Shown: in pieces, positions 1 through 8,931 of the stretch
How the letters are laid out: each line of letters starts with the position of its first letter
Position numbering within the stretch: the first letter of the stretch is position 1
Assembly (NCBI GenBank): GCA_965219235.1
Contig: OZ244721.1
Coordinates: 496,001 to 560,000, forward strand
Reading direction: 5' to 3'
DNA: 64,000 nt
From: CBDHCC01 sp965219235
Lineage (GTDB): Bacteria > Pseudomonadota > Alphaproteobacteria > Sphingomonadales > Sphingomonadaceae
Program-made: the position numbers and the translations under genes
Notes under the pieces: model-generated
Told to the model about the DNA's origin: nothing
Databases searched by the model: none
Seen by the model: the letters and a program-made list of their open reading frames with translations, nothing else

Positions 1-44
1 GCATCGACGAGCTGCAGGCGAAGACGGGGCGCGGCCGGGACTGA
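1..44 (+). CDS. 3' end of an unidentified gene (partial)
   Basis: The first codons read in frame to a TGA at 42-44 give the tail IDELQAKTGRGRD. Only 13 residues are visible, which is too little to identify the protein. The gene lies 175 bases upstream of dxs on the same strand. In many Alphaproteobacteria xseB precedes dxs, and a charged short tail would fit that, but the sequence does not show it. Confidence 0.4.
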   Translation, partial: IDELQAKTGRGRD

Positions 45-219
45 CCGTCGCATGTCTTGCCGGCGCTCGTGACTTGACCGGGAGAGTGCTGTAACCGTCG
101 CGAAACCGATCCCGACCGAGGCGGGACGGGGACAGGCTGGGCGCGCGGGGCGCGGCGTCACCGCTGCCCCCGCATTCTCCTTCCGCCCCGGTGGGTCGCA
201 TGCTGCAAAGGCCTCGCCG

Positions 220-2139
220 ATGACTCAGACCGACACCCCCCTCCTCGACACGGTGAGCACGCCGGCCGATCTGCGGACGCTCAAAGCCGGTCAGCTGCGC
301 CAGCTCGCCGACGAGTTGCGCGCGGAGGTGATCTCGGCGGTGGGCGTCACCGGCGGGCATCTGGGCTCCGGCCTGGGCGTGGTCGAGCTGACGACCGCCA
401 TCCACTATGTCTTCGACACGCCACGCGACCGGCTGGTGTGGGACGTCGGCCACCAGTGCTATCCGCACAAGATCCTGACCGGGCGGCGCGACCGCATCCG
501 CACGCTGCGCATGGGCGGCGGCCTCAGCGGCTTCACCAAGCGGTCGGAGAGCGAGTACGACCCGTTCGGGGCGGCGCACTCCTCCACCTCGATCTCCGCC
601 GCGCTGGGCTTCGCCACCGCCAACAAGCTGTCGGAGCGGCCGGGCAAGGCGATCGCGGTGATCGGCGACGGCGCGATGTCGGCCGGAATGGCCTACGAAG
701 CGATGAACAACGCGGAGGCGGCGGGCAACCGGCTGGTGGTCATCCTCAACGACAACGACATGAGCATCGCGCCGCCGGTGGGCGGGCTGTCGGCTTATCT
801 CGCCCGTCTCGTCTCCTCGTCCGAATATCTCGGCCTGCGCAGCCTCGCCAAGAAGGTCGCCAAGCGGATGCCGCGCCGGATGCACAAGGCGGCGGAAAAG
901 CTGGAGGAGTACGCGCGCGGCATGGCGACCGGCGGCACGTTGTTCGAGGAGCTGGGCTTCTATTATGTCGGCCCGATCGACGGCCACAATCTGGACCATC
1001 TGATCCCGGTGCTGGAGAATGTCCGCGACGCGGAGGAAGGCCCGATCCTAGTCCATGTCGTGACGGTGAAGGGCAAGGGCTACGGCCCCGCCGAGGCGTC
1101 GGCCGACAAGTACCACGGCGTGCAGAAGTTCGACGTGGTGACGGGTGCCCAGGCGAAGTCGCCCGCCGGTCCGCCGTCCTACACCAAGGTGTTCGCGCGG
1201 GCGCTGATCGCCGAGGCGGAGCGCGATCCGACCGTCTGCGCGATCACGGCGGCGATGCCGTCGGGGACGGGCCTCGACACGTTCCAGGAGCGGTTCCCCG
1301 AGCGCACCTTCGACGTGGGCATCGCCGAACAGCACGCGGTCACCTTCGCGGCCGGGCTGGCGGCGCAGGGGATGCGGCCGTTCTGCGCGATCTACTCGAC
1401 CTTCCTCCAGCGCGCCTACGACCAGGTCGTCCACGACGTGGCGATCCAGAACCTGCCCGTGCGCTTCGGCATCGACCGGGCCGGGCTGGTCGGCGCGGAC
1501 GGGGCGACGCACGCCGGGTCGTTCGACGTGACCTACCTCGCCACGCTGCCCAACTTCGTCGTCATGGCGGCGGCCGACGAGGCGGAGCTGACCCACATGG
1601 TCCACACCGCCGCGATGCACGACACCGGCCCGATCGCGGTGCGCTATCCGCGCGGCAACGGGACCGGCGTGGCGATCCCCGCGACGCCCGAGCGGCTGGA
1701 GATCGGCAAGGGCCGGGTGGTGCGCGAGGGCAAGACGGTCGCCATCCTGTCGCTCGGCACGCGGCTGGAGGAGGCGCTGAAGGCCGCCGACACGCTCGAC
1801 GCCAAGGGGCTCTCCACCACGGTCGCCGACCTGCGCTTCGCCAAGCCGCTCGACGAGTCGCTGATCCGCCGCCTGCTGACCACGCACGAGGTCTGCGTCA
1901 CGGTGGAGGAGGCCGCTGTCGGCGGGCTGGGCGCGCACGTGCTGACCTATGCCAGCGACGAGGGCCTGATCGACGCGGGCCTGAAACTCCGCACGCTGCG
2001 CCTCCCCGACCGCTTCCAGGACCAGGACAAGCCGGAAAAGCAGTACGCCGAGGCCGGGCTGGATGCCGAGCATATGGTGGCGGCGGTGCTGAAGGCGTTG
2101 CGGCACAACGACACCGGGGTGAGCGAGGCGCGGGCGTAG
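220..2139 (+). CDS. dxs: 1-deoxy-D-xylulose-5-phosphate synthase
   Basis: Cytoplasmic thiamine-diphosphate enzyme that condenses pyruvate and glyceraldehyde 3-phosphate, the first step of the MEP isoprenoid pathway. The 639 residues match the usual family length. Seen: the GGHLGSGLG segment near residue 46, the ThDP/metal motif beginning GDGAMSAGMAYEAMNNA near 148, then the central transketolase domain (EQHAVTFAAGLA) and the C-terminal transketolase domain. The ATG at 220 gives the normal N-terminus of this family (ADLRTLKAGQLRQLADELR). The gene is followed by a palindromic repeat and then an unrelated membrane protein, so it is probably the last gene of its transcript. Confidence 0.97.
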   Translation: MTQTDTPLLDTVSTPADLRTLKAGQLRQLADELRAEVISAVGVTGGHLGSGLGVVELTTAIHYVFDTPRDRLVWDVGHQCYPHKILTGRRDRIRTLRMGGGLSGFTKRSESEYDPFGAAHSSTSISAALGFATANKLSERPGKAIAVIGDGAMSAGMAYEAMNNAEAAGNRLVVILNDNDMSIAPPVGGLSAYLARLVSSSEYLGLRSLAKKVAKRMPRRMHKAAEKLEEYARGMATGGTLFEELGFYYVGPIDGHNLDHLIPVLENVRDAEEGPILVHVVTVKGKGYGPAEASADKYHGVQKFDVVTGAQAKSPAGPPSYTKVFARALIAEAERDPTVCAITAAMPSGTGLDTFQERFPERTFDVGIAEQHAVTFAAGLAAQGMRPFCAIYSTFLQRAYDQVVHDVAIQNLPVRFGIDRAGLVGADGATHAGSFDVTYLATLPNFVVMAAADEAELTHMVHTAAMHDTGPIAVRYPRGNGTGVAIPATPERLEIGKGRVVREGKTVAILSLGTRLEEALKAADTLDAKGLSTTVADLRFAKPLDESLIRRLLTTHEVCVTVEEAAVGGLGAHVLTYASDEGLIDAGLKLRTLRLPDRFQDQDKPEKQYAEAGLDAEHMVAAVLKALRHNDTGVSEARA

Positions 2140-2149
2140 GGTCGACGCT

Positions 2150-2290
2150 CTCCTCCCTTTCAAGGGAGGGGTCGGGGGTGGGTGCGAGCGCGACAGCGCG
2201 AGCCGCCAAGTGTCGGCTACGCCCATCCATCGCAGGCTCGCTCCGCTCGCCACCCACCCCTTGATCCCCTCCCTTGCAGGGAGGGGGGGT
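2150..2290. repeat. Family A palindromic repeat
   Basis: An element of about 140 bases. Its ends are small palindromes of the form CTCCCTTTCAAGGGAGGGG, and its inner arms read GGGGTGGGTGCGAGC and CACCCACCCC. The same architecture recurs near 9.7, 18.5 (inside ileS), 20.3, 30.0, 38.8 and 41.3 kb. It fills the dxs/EEP gap and carries no gene. Confidence 0.75.
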
Positions 2291-2353
2291 GCGTGACCGG
2301 TTGTGATGGCCTTCGCCTGAAAGCACCGGCAGAAGCCGACGTGGGGATGATTT

Positions 2354-3427
2354 GTGACAGATCGAACACGCCGATCATCAAGCTGGCTGCGCTGGCTCCT
2401 CCTCCTGCCCGCCGCGCTCATCGTCCTCGTCACCATCCTCTCCGCCATCCCGACCAACGAGGGGTGGATGCGGATCTGGGATTTTCCCCGGATGCAGATC
2501 GCGGTCGTGGGCCTCGTCCTGCTGCTGATCCTGCTGGCGGTGTGGCGGTGGGGGTGGATCGGGTGGCTGGTGGCGCTGTCGCTCGCCGTCGCCGTGCTCT
2601 ATTCCGGCTGGCGGCTCGCGCCCTATCAGGGGGCCTGGCCGACCGACATCGCCGATGCCGGGCAGTGCCCGGCGGACGGGCGGCTGTCGGTGGCGGTCGC
2701 CAACGTGTTGCAGGAGAACGACGACCACGACCGGGTGATGCGGGTCGTTGGCGCGTCGGACTCGGACGTGGTCGTGCTGCTGGAGGTGGACCGGACCTGG
2801 CTGGACGCGCTCCAACCGCTCATCGCCCGCTACCCGCACCAGGTGCTGGAACCGCGCGAGAACACCTACGGCATGGCGGTGCTTTCGCGCCTGCCGCTGA
2901 CCGATGCCCGGACGCTCTCCATGTTCGGCGACGACACGCCGCTCGTGACCGGCGTGCTGAGGATGCCGGACGGGGCGGGCGTGCGGCTGTGGGCGATCCA
3001 CCCGCGCCCGCCGCGCCGGACGCAGGACACCGACGACCGCGACGCCGAGCTGGTGATGACCGCTCGCCAGGTCCGCGCCCGACCAGGCCCGGCGATCATC
3101 GCGGGCGACCTGAACGATGTCGCCTGGTCGCGCACCACGACGCTGCTCAAGGACGTGAGCGGCACGCTCGACCCGCGCATCGGGCGCTCCCCCATCCCGA
3201 CCTTCAACGCCCACTGGCCGGCCGGGCTGCGCTGGCCGCTGGACGACGTGTTCGCGACCAGCGACTTCACGCTGATCGGCCTCGGGCGGCTGGGGGCCAC
3301 CGGCTCGGACCACTTCCCCTATCGCGTCGAACTGTGCCTGGAGCGCCCCGGCGCGCCGCTCCCGCCGGTCGGCGAGGACGCGCTGGAGCGGTCGCGCGAG
3401 GTGGTCGAGGAGGGGCGGGAGGAGTAA
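2354..3427 (+). CDS. Membrane-anchored endonuclease/exonuclease/phosphatase family protein
   Basis: A 357-residue protein with two to three hydrophobic segments (about residues 12-33, 46-66 and 68-84) followed by a domain of the EEP fold. Visible EEP signatures are LLEVDRTW (about 143), IIAGDLND (about 248) and the C-terminal GSDHFPYRV, which carry the usual acidic and histidine residues. Family members hydrolyse phosphodiester or phosphomonoester bonds; the substrate here is unknown. The start is a GTG at 2354, directly before TDRTRRSSSWLRWLLLLP. The domain would probably face the periplasm, by inference from topology. Confidence 0.8.
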   Translation: MTDRTRRSSSWLRWLLLLPAALIVLVTILSAIPTNEGWMRIWDFPRMQIAVVGLVLLLILLAVWRWGWIGWLVALSLAVAVLYSGWRLAPYQGAWPTDIADAGQCPADGRLSVAVANVLQENDDHDRVMRVVGASDSDVVVLLEVDRTWLDALQPLIARYPHQVLEPRENTYGMAVLSRLPLTDARTLSMFGDDTPLVTGVLRMPDGAGVRLWAIHPRPPRRTQDTDDRDAELVMTARQVRARPGPAIIAGDLNDVAWSRTTTLLKDVSGTLDPRIGRSPIPTFNAHWPAGLRWPLDDVFATSDFTLIGLGRLGATGSDHFPYRVELCLERPGAPLPPVGEDALERSREVVEEGREE

Positions 3428-3455
3428 GCGCCGTTCACGGCATCGGCGATCACCG

Positions 3456-3479
3456 CCATCGTTGGACTTCCAACGATGG
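3456..3479. repeat. Perfect inverted repeat
   Basis: Arms CCATCGTTGGA and TCCAACGATGG are perfect 11-mers separated by CT. It lies between the EEP gene and tRNA-Gly, which converge. There is no T-run, so a classical intrinsic terminator is not shown; a hairpin or a protein site are both possible. Confidence 0.6.
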
Positions 3480-3531
3480 AACTGTTGGAGCGATCGCCCC
3501 GCCGAGCTGAATATCTGGCGGAAAACCAGGG

Positions 3532-3602
3532 AGCGGGCGAAGGGAATCGAACCCTCGTCTCAAGCTTGGGAAGCTTCTGCTCTGCCATTGAGCTACGCCC
3601 GC
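3532..3602 (-). tRNA. tRNA-Gly (CCC)
   Basis: Read on the minus strand the acceptor stem is GCGGGCG paired with CGCCCGC. The D arm is GCTC...GAGC, the anticodon loop TTCCCAA (anticodon CCC), and the T arm holds GGTTCGATTCC. The discriminator is T. CCA is not encoded, so it would be added after transcription. Confidence 0.93.
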
Positions 3603-3615
3603 CCGCGGTCGGCCA

Positions 3616-3690
3616 TGGTGGGCGCGGCAGGGATTGAACCTGCGACCCCTGCGGTGTGAACACAGTGCTCTACCACTGAGCTACGCGCCC
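3616..3690 (-). tRNA. tRNA-Val (CAC)
   Basis: On the minus strand the acceptor GGGCGCG pairs with CGCGCCC. The D arm is GCTC...GAGC, the anticodon loop TTCACAC (anticodon CAC) sits between CTGTG and CGCAG, and the T arm holds GGTTCAATCC. The discriminator is A and CCA is encoded (3616-3618). It lies 13 bases upstream of tRNA-Gly, so the two are probably co-transcribed. Confidence 0.93.
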
Positions 3691-3741
3691 CGACCACGGC
3701 AGTGCGGCTGGTTAGCCGCCACCTCCCGCGCTGTCCACACG

Positions 3742-3777
3742 AAAAACCCGCCCGGGCCGTGACGGTCCGGACGGGCT
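3742..3777 (-). terminator. Intrinsic terminator of rplM-rpsI
   Basis: On the minus strand a stem CCCGTCCGG...CCGGGCGGG (one G-U pair) is followed directly by TTTTT, about 25 bases after the rpsI stop. Position and structure fit a rho-independent terminator. Confidence 0.8.
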
Positions 3778-3800
3778 TCGCGAAGCCGATGGAAGGCCCC

Positions 3801-4463
3801 TCAGCGCTTGGAGAACTGGAAGCTCTTGCGCGCCTTGGCCTTGCCGTACTTCTTGCGCTCGACCACGCGGCTGTCGCGGGTGAGGAAGCCCGCCGCCTTC
3901 ACGTCGCCGCGCAACGCCGGCTCGTAGCGGGTGAGCGCCTGGCTGATGCCGTGCTTCACCGCGCCCGCCTGGCCGGACAGGCCGCCGCCCTTGACGGTGG
4001 CGACCACGTCGTACTGGCCGCGCCGGTTGGTGATGTCGAACACCTGGTTGATCACCAGGCGCAGCGTCGGCCGGGCGAAGTAGGTCGCCTGATCGCGGCC
4101 GTTGACGGTGATCGTGCCGGAGCCGGGCTTCACCCAGACGCGCGCGATGGCGTCCTTGCGGCGGCCGGTGGCGTAGGCGCGGCCCTCTTTGTCGAGCTGC
4201 TGCTCGCGCAACGGCATCGGCTCGCGCAACGGCGCTTCGTCGGCCACGGCATCGCCGACCACCTCGCCCAGATCGGCCAGTGACTGGCGGGTGTCGGACG
4301 TCTCGGCTTGCGCCTTTGGAGCCTCCGTCGGGGCGGTGGCGGTCGCCGCGTCGTCGGTGGCGGGCGCGGCCTGCTCCTCCGCCTTGGTCAAGGCGGCGAT
4401 CTGCGGCGTGCCGTCGGCGTCGGTCTTCGGAATCTCGGCCTCGGGCGTGCGGTCGTCGGTCAT
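3801..4463 (-). CDS. rpsI: 30S ribosomal protein S9
   Basis: The C-terminal 130 residues are clearly S9: YATGRRKDAIARVWVKPGSG, FARPTLRLVINQ, KGGGLSGQAGAVKHGISQAL and the basic tail ending KSFQFSKR, which reaches the ribosomal P site. At 220 residues the protein is much longer than typical bacterial S9 (about 130) because of an acidic, Ala/Thr-rich N-terminal extension of about 90 residues. The ATG at 4463 lies one base after the rplM stop; another ATG at 4475 would overlap rplM. It forms an operon with rplM and has an intrinsic terminator downstream. Confidence 0.95.
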   Translation of the reverse strand: MTDDRTPEAEIPKTDADGTPQIAALTKAEEQAAPATDDAATATAPTEAPKAQAETSDTRQSLADLGEVVGDAVADEAPLREPMPLREQQLDKEGRAYATGRRKDAIARVWVKPGSGTITVNGRDQATYFARPTLRLVINQVFDITNRRGQYDVVATVKGGGLSGQAGAVKHGISQALTRYEPALRGDVKAAGFLTRDSRVVERKKYGKAKARKSFQFSKR

Positions 4464-4464
4464 G

Positions 4465-4944
4465 TCAGGCACCAACCTTGTTCTTGCGGTTCATGGCGGC
4501 CACGTCGAGCGGCTGTGGGGCTTGGCCGGCATAGGGATGCTCGGTGCCGGCGAAGACGTGCAGGTTCTTCATCTGCTGGCGTCCCAGGGGACCGCGCGGC
4601 ACCATGCGCTCGACCGCCTTTTCCATCACGCGCTCCGGAAAGCGGCCGTCGAGCACCTTGGCCGCCGTGATCGCCTTGATCCCGCCGACATAGCCGGTGT
4701 GCTTGTAATAGACCTTCTGGTCGCGCTTGTTGCCGGTGAACCGCACCTTGTCGGCGTTCAGCACGACGACATGGTCGCCGCAATCCACGTGCGGGGTGTA
4801 GGACGGCTTGTGCTTGCCGCGCACCAGGTCGGCGATCAGCACGGCGAGGCGGCCGACGACCAGGCCGTCGGCGTCGATCACGTGCCACTGCTTCTCCACC
4901 TCGGTCGGTTTGATCGACCGGGTGGTCTTCATCAGCGCCTTCAT
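4465..4944 (-). CDS. rplM: 50S ribosomal protein L13
   Basis: Large-subunit protein that binds 23S rRNA and takes part in early assembly. The 159 residues have the standard start MKALMKTTRSIKP, then WHVIDADGLVVGRLA, GKHKPSYTPHVDCGDHVVV, YKHTGYVGGIK and GMLPRG-like MVPRGPLGRQQM. The ATG at 4944 was chosen because it gives this conserved N-terminus; a longer in-frame extension to 5025 runs into ctaA and looks non-coding. rpsI follows immediately. Confidence 0.96.
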   Translation of the reverse strand: MKALMKTTRSIKPTEVEKQWHVIDADGLVVGRLAVLIADLVRGKHKPSYTPHVDCGDHVVVLNADKVRFTGNKRDQKVYYKHTGYVGGIKAITAAKVLDGRFPERVMEKAVERMVPRGPLGRQQMKNLHVFAGTEHPYAGQAPQPLDVAAMNRKNKVGA

Positions 4945-5021
4945 GGGCTGGAGACCTTTCGCTTGGAAGCCCGCTCCGGCGGGCGTCGAAGGTGGCCAGA
5001 TGCCGCCCGACCGGGCGAAAG

Positions 5022-6092
5022 TCAAGCTTTGCGGCGGCTCGCGCGAGAGGTATTGGAATACCGCCCCGCCTCATGGGCGCACCACACCGCCGCCGCGACG
5101 GCCAGCGCGCCGACGAACTGGTGCAGCACGCCCAGCCACAGCGCCACGCCGGTGAGCAGCGTGGCGATGCCCAGCAGGACCTGGGTGCCGACGGCGGCGT
5201 GAAGGGCCACGGACGCCGTCCTGCCACCGGCTCGCTTCGCCTGGCGCGCGAGCACGACCATCGCCGCCAGCGCCACGAACGCCCACCAGCGGTGCGCGAA
5301 CTGCACGACCAGCGGATTGTCGACCAGGTTGGTCCAGGGGGGCGCCAGCATCCGCACGCCGTCGGGAAACAGCTGGTCGCCCATCAGCGGCCATGTGTTG
5401 TAGGCATAGCCGGCGTTCAGCCCGGCCATGAAGGCACCGAGCACGAGCTGAACCGCCAGCACCAGGAGCGCGGCCACGGCCACCGGACGCAGCCGCGCCC
5501 GCGGCTCGCCCCGCGCGTGCGCGCGCAGGTCGAGCGCGGTCCAGATCAGGCCGCCCATCGTGAACAGCGCGGTGTTCAGGTGGACGGCCAGCCGGATGTG
5601 GCTGACGTCGGTGCGCTCCGTCAGCCCGGACGACACCATCCACCAGCCGATCGCACCCTGCAACCCGCCCAGCGCGAACAGCGCCGCCAATCGCCAGCCA
5701 TAGCCACGCGGAATCGCGCGCTGGGCGGCGAACCACAGCGCGGGCAGAAGGAAGGCGAGCCCCACCAGACGGCCGAGCAGCCGGTGGGCGTACTCCCACC
5801 AGAAGATGTTCTTGAACTCCGCGAGGCTCATGCCCCGGTTGATGAGCCGGTACTCCGGTATCCGCTGATAGGCGCGGAACTCCGCCAGCCAAGCGTCGTG
5901 GGTCAGCGGAGGCAGGGTGCCGCTGATCGGCTTCCAGCTGGTGATCGACAGGCCCGATTCGGTCAGCCGCGTGATCCCGCCCACCACCACCATGGCGAGC
6001 ACGAGCGCGGCCACCGCGAACAGCCAGCGCGCCACCGCCAGCGGCCGCTCGCGCGCGGCGGGACGGGGCGGGGCGGCGGGGAGGGTGGCCAT
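5022..6092 (-). CDS. ctaA: Heme A synthase (COX15/CtaA)
   Basis: Inner-membrane enzyme converting heme O to heme A for aa3-type cytochrome oxidases. The 356 residues form about eight membrane helices. Histidine ligand segments typical of the family are visible: WWEYAHRLLGR, SHIRLAVHLN, VVQFAHRWWAF and VLHQFVGAL. The early ITRLTESGLSITSWKP segment is diagnostic. I chose the ATG at 6092 (MATLPAAPPRP), since the upstream extension is weak. It is on the same strand as rplM-rpsI but 77 bases upstream of rplM. Confidence 0.93.
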   Translation of the reverse strand: MATLPAAPPRPAARERPLAVARWLFAVAALVLAMVVVGGITRLTESGLSITSWKPISGTLPPLTHDAWLAEFRAYQRIPEYRLINRGMSLAEFKNIFWWEYAHRLLGRLVGLAFLLPALWFAAQRAIPRGYGWRLAALFALGGLQGAIGWWMVSSGLTERTDVSHIRLAVHLNTALFTMGGLIWTALDLRAHARGEPRARLRPVAVAALLVLAVQLVLGAFMAGLNAGYAYNTWPLMGDQLFPDGVRMLAPPWTNLVDNPLVVQFAHRWWAFVALAAMVVLARQAKRAGGRTASVALHAAVGTQVLLGIATLLTGVALWLGVLHQFVGALAVAAAVWCAHEAGRYSNTSRASRRKA

Positions 6093-6142
6093 CGCGGCGA
6101 TATGCGCGCGCGTGGGGGGTGGGACAAGGCGGGTGGGCGCAT

Positions 6143-6168
6143 CCTCCCCGAGCAAGCTGGGGGGAGGA
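6143..6168. repeat. Short palindrome upstream of ctaA
   Basis: The sequence CCTCCCC...GGGGGGAGG forms a hairpin between ctaA and the DUF2279 gene. It resembles the terminal palindromes of the repeat families elsewhere in the window. Confidence 0.45.
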
Positions 6169-6179
6169 TCGGCTAATCC

Positions 6180-7277
6180 TCAGTCCGTCCTGAGCGAGGT
6201 GTAGGGCGGTTGGTAGTATTCCAGCACGGTCGCCGCCGCCTTGCCCAGCGGGCGGCGGGCGTTCTTGAAGAACAGCTCGGTGAAGTTCAGCCCCACGCCC
6301 AGAAAGATGCGGCGTTTGGGCTCCACGCCCGCCGCCCGATCCTCATTCGTGAAGTCGCGCCCCGAATAGCCCACGTGCAGCTCGAGCAGGCGCAGCGGCG
6401 TGCGCTCCAGCGCCGCGAAGCCGGCGGGCTTGAACGCCAGGAAGAACTTCTGCTGCTCGAAATGGCGCTTGCCCTGGTAGGTGTAGATGTCGCTGTTGGG
6501 CACGATCAGCAGCCGGAAATCGACCTTCTCGCGCACGCCGGGATGGGAGTTGCGCAGCACGGAGAAGCCCGCGCCGGCCAGGTTGAAGGCCATGTCCTGC
6601 ACCGAGAAACCGCTGCCCTGATGCAGCCCGTCGAACACCTCGCCAAAGGTCTGCAATCCCGAACCCAGCACCGCGGAGGTGACGGCGCTGGCGGTGCCAC
6701 CGCCGGTCTTTCGCTCCATGCGGCGATAGAGGATGTCGGAGATCAGGTAGGTGTTCCAGGCGTGGGCCAGCTTGTCGACGCCCAGGTTTCGGGTGTCGCG
6801 TCCGAACAGCCCCTCGTCCTGGAAGCGGAAGGACTGCGGCTCGTCGATCACCTTCTTGACGTTCACCGCGACGAAATAGGCGGCGAAGGCGCCCAGCTCC
6901 CACTTCACCGCGCCCACCCGCTTGCCGAACGAGTCGTAGCGGGCGGGGTCGGGGCGGCGGTCCGCGCGCGCCAACGCTCCGGGCGAGGCGCCCGGGCCGT
7001 AGGCGGGAGCGGCGTCCGGCACGGCGGACAGGCTCCAGGCGGCAAGGGACGGCTGGTCGATCGGGCCGGAGATGGACGGGGGCGTGGCCGGAGGCGGCGC
7101 GAGCTCCGACGCGGCGAGGGAGGCGAGGGGATCGGGGACCACCGCCATGGTCGCCAACGTCGGGGCGGGAAGGTCCCCGGCGAGGGCGGGAGTCGCGAGC
7201 GCGAGCGCGGCCGCGCCCCCGGCTCGTCGGGCGATGCGGCGCGCGCGCGCCGACGGGACGGGTGAGCGGCGGGGCAT
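6180..7277 (-). CDS. DUF2279-like (YfiM-type) exported protein
   Basis: 365 residues with a probable signal peptide (basic RARRIARRAG, hydrophobic GAAALALATPALA) and a Pro/Ala-rich region to about residue 105. A conserved C-terminal part contains VDKLAHAWNTYLISDILY, GLQTFGEVFDGLHQGSGFS and QDMAFNLAGAGFSVLR, the pattern of DUF2279/YfiM proteins, followed by a beta-rich end. The function is unknown; periplasmic or outer-membrane location is inferred. I chose the ATG at 7277 (MPRRSPVPS) because upstream codons are repeat-derived. Confidence 0.7.
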   Translation of the reverse strand: MPRRSPVPSARARRIARRAGGAAALALATPALAGDLPAPTLATMAVVPDPLASLAASELAPPPATPPSISGPIDQPSLAAWSLSAVPDAAPAYGPGASPGALARADRRPDPARYDSFGKRVGAVKWELGAFAAYFVAVNVKKVIDEPQSFRFQDEGLFGRDTRNLGVDKLAHAWNTYLISDILYRRMERKTGGGTASAVTSAVLGSGLQTFGEVFDGLHQGSGFSVQDMAFNLAGAGFSVLRNSHPGVREKVDFRLLIVPNSDIYTYQGKRHFEQQKFFLAFKPAGFAALERTPLRLLELHVGYSGRDFTNEDRAAGVEPKRRIFLGVGLNFTELFFKNARRPLGKAAATVLEYYQPPYTSLRTD

Positions 7278-7381
7278 CGGTCGGTCTCCGGACGGCGGTC
7301 CGCCCCCGTGCCCCGAGTCGGGGAGCGGGACAAGTCCTTGATCCGGCGCGCGACCGGACGGTCGGCGTCCCCGCGTCCTGA

Positions 7382-7425
7382 GCGTCACCCTCACCCTGTC
7401 CCTCTCCCTGCGGGAGAGGGGACGC
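7382..7425. repeat. Family C repeat (short copy)
   Basis: Contains CCCTCACCCTGTCCCTCTCC followed by the hairpin CTCCCTGCGGGAG. It belongs to the CCCTCTCCC/GGGAGAGGG repeats found at about ten places in the window. Confidence 0.6.
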
Positions 7426-7458
7426 GCACCGACGCCTCCGCAACCGGGAGAGCGACGC

Positions 7459-8646
7459 TCACCCCATGCCCTCGCGCCGCGCATCCACCAGCCCCCGCCA
7501 GTGCGCCACGAGCGCGCGCCCGTTCGCCTCCCAGCTGTAGCCGTCCACCGCGCGCGCCACCTCGTCCGGCGGGGTCGCCTCCGCGCGGAGCGCCAGCACC
7601 GCCTCGGCGATCGCGTCCGGCTCGCGCGCGACGATGCGGCCGGCGGCGGGATCGGTGAGCAGCTCCGCCGCGCCGCCCGCGTCGGAGATCACGATCGGTG
7701 TGCCGCAGGCGAGCGACTCGACCCAGGCGTTGGCCAGCCCCTCCGAGCGCGAGGGGAGCGCCATGGCGTCGACCGCGCTCAGCAACACCGGCAGCAGCTC
7801 GTGGGGCATGGCGCCCAGGAAGCGCACCCGGTCGGCGACGCCGAGCGCGGTCGCGCGGGCGTCGAGCGCGGCGCGGTCCGGCCCCTCGCCCGCCAGCAGC
7901 AGCACCGTGCCGGGCAGCCGCGCGAGCGCGTCGATGACGAGCGCCTGCCCCTTGCGCTCGATCAGCGCGCCGACGGTGGCGATCGCCGGCCCGGCGAGCC
8001 GGAAGGCGGCGCGCGCCTCGCGCTCCGGCACCCGGCGGAAGCGTTCGCGGTCCAGGCCGGTCGGGTGGATGGCGATGCGGTCCGCCGGCATCCCCAGCGC
8101 CGCCATGTCGCGCGCCATGGCGGCGCTGACCGCCAGCAGCCCGGCGGCGTCCCGACCCGCCCGCGCGACGGCGGCGGCGGTGCGGGGGTGGCCGCCCCAA
8201 TGGTGGATATCGGCCCCGCGCGCTTTGGCGCAATAGGGCAGTCCGAGCGCGCCGGCCACGATCCGCGCGGCCGGCGCGTCGGGAAAGAAGAATTGCGCGT
8301 CGACCAGGTCGAACGGCCGCTCCGCGTGCAACGCGCGCGCGCGCGGCAGCACGGCGGCGGCCATGCGCCGCGCGGTGCCGCCGTGGCCCACCGCCGGCCA
8401 GTGGAGGAAGCGCGGGCGGTGGACCGCCAGCCCGCCGCGCGCCTCCCGCTCCGGCAGCGCGGCGAGCGCCCGGTAGCGGGGATGGCGGTCCAGCGGCGGG
8501 GGCGGCAGGCCGCGCGCGGCGACGACGGTGACCTCCGCGCCCGCATCCCGCGCGGCGGCGAGCGAGCGCTCGACGAACAGCCCCAGCCCCGGCTGGGCCG
8601 AGGAGGGGAACAGGGTCGCGAGCGACAGGACGCGGAGAGCCGGCAC
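7459..8646 (-). CDS. GT4-family glycosyltransferase
   Basis: 395-residue GT-B enzyme. The N-terminal domain starts LRVLSLATLFPSSAQPGLGLFVERS, and the C-terminal domain carries the retaining GT4 signature: GALIERKGQALVIDAL, LLAGEGPDRAAL, VRFLGAMPHELLPVLLSAVDAMALPS and SRSEGLANAWVESLACGTPIV, whose glutamates contact the nucleotide sugar. It would transfer a sugar from a nucleotide donor to a glycan or lipid; the acceptor is unknown. The start is a GTG at 8646. It stands alone, away from the polysaccharide genes at 46-57 kb. Confidence 0.85.
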   Translation of the reverse strand: MPALRVLSLATLFPSSAQPGLGLFVERSLAAARDAGAEVTVVAARGLPPPPLDRHPRYRALAALPEREARGGLAVHRPRFLHWPAVGHGGTARRMAAAVLPRARALHAERPFDLVDAQFFFPDAPAARIVAGALGLPYCAKARGADIHHWGGHPRTAAAVARAGRDAAGLLAVSAAMARDMAALGMPADRIAIHPTGLDRERFRRVPEREARAAFRLAGPAIATVGALIERKGQALVIDALARLPGTVLLLAGEGPDRAALDARATALGVADRVRFLGAMPHELLPVLLSAVDAMALPSRSEGLANAWVESLACGTPIVISDAGGAAELLTDPAAGRIVAREPDAIAEAVLALRAEATPPDEVARAVDGYSWEANGRALVAHWRGLVDARREGMG

Positions 8647-8785
8647 CGTGACGGACTAGCAGGCGCGGCTGGCCGGCGGATTAACCGGGATGGTGGACGC
8701 CGCGTTCGCGCTGGCGGGCGGGAGCTCTGGACGGATGCGCAAGTCACCGGCCGGTCGGACAGTGTCTCCCTGTGTGGCGGCCATT

Positions 8786-8821
8786 CCCATCCTCCCCACC
8801 GCGTCGCGGTGGGAGGATGGG
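8786..8821. repeat. Hairpin in the 280-base gap before bamD
   Basis: Arms CCATCCTCCC(C)ACCGCG and CGGTGGGAGGATGG form a strong stem with a TCG loop. The rest of 8647-8931 shows no gene. No T-run follows, so a terminator role is not shown. Confidence 0.6.
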
Positions 8822-8931
8822 TCCGCACCGAACCTCCGCTCCCGATCGGACGCCCTTCCGAGCGAAGCCGATCCACGGTGGGACACGCCCCCGCTTGGCC
8901 CCGGGCCGCCCATCGGCTAGACGGCGCACCC

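Noticed and set aside
3532..3602. Missing CCA in tRNA-Gly considered a defect
   Set aside because: Many bacterial tRNA genes lack an encoded CCA, which is added by tRNA nucleotidyltransferase; the cloverleaf is complete.
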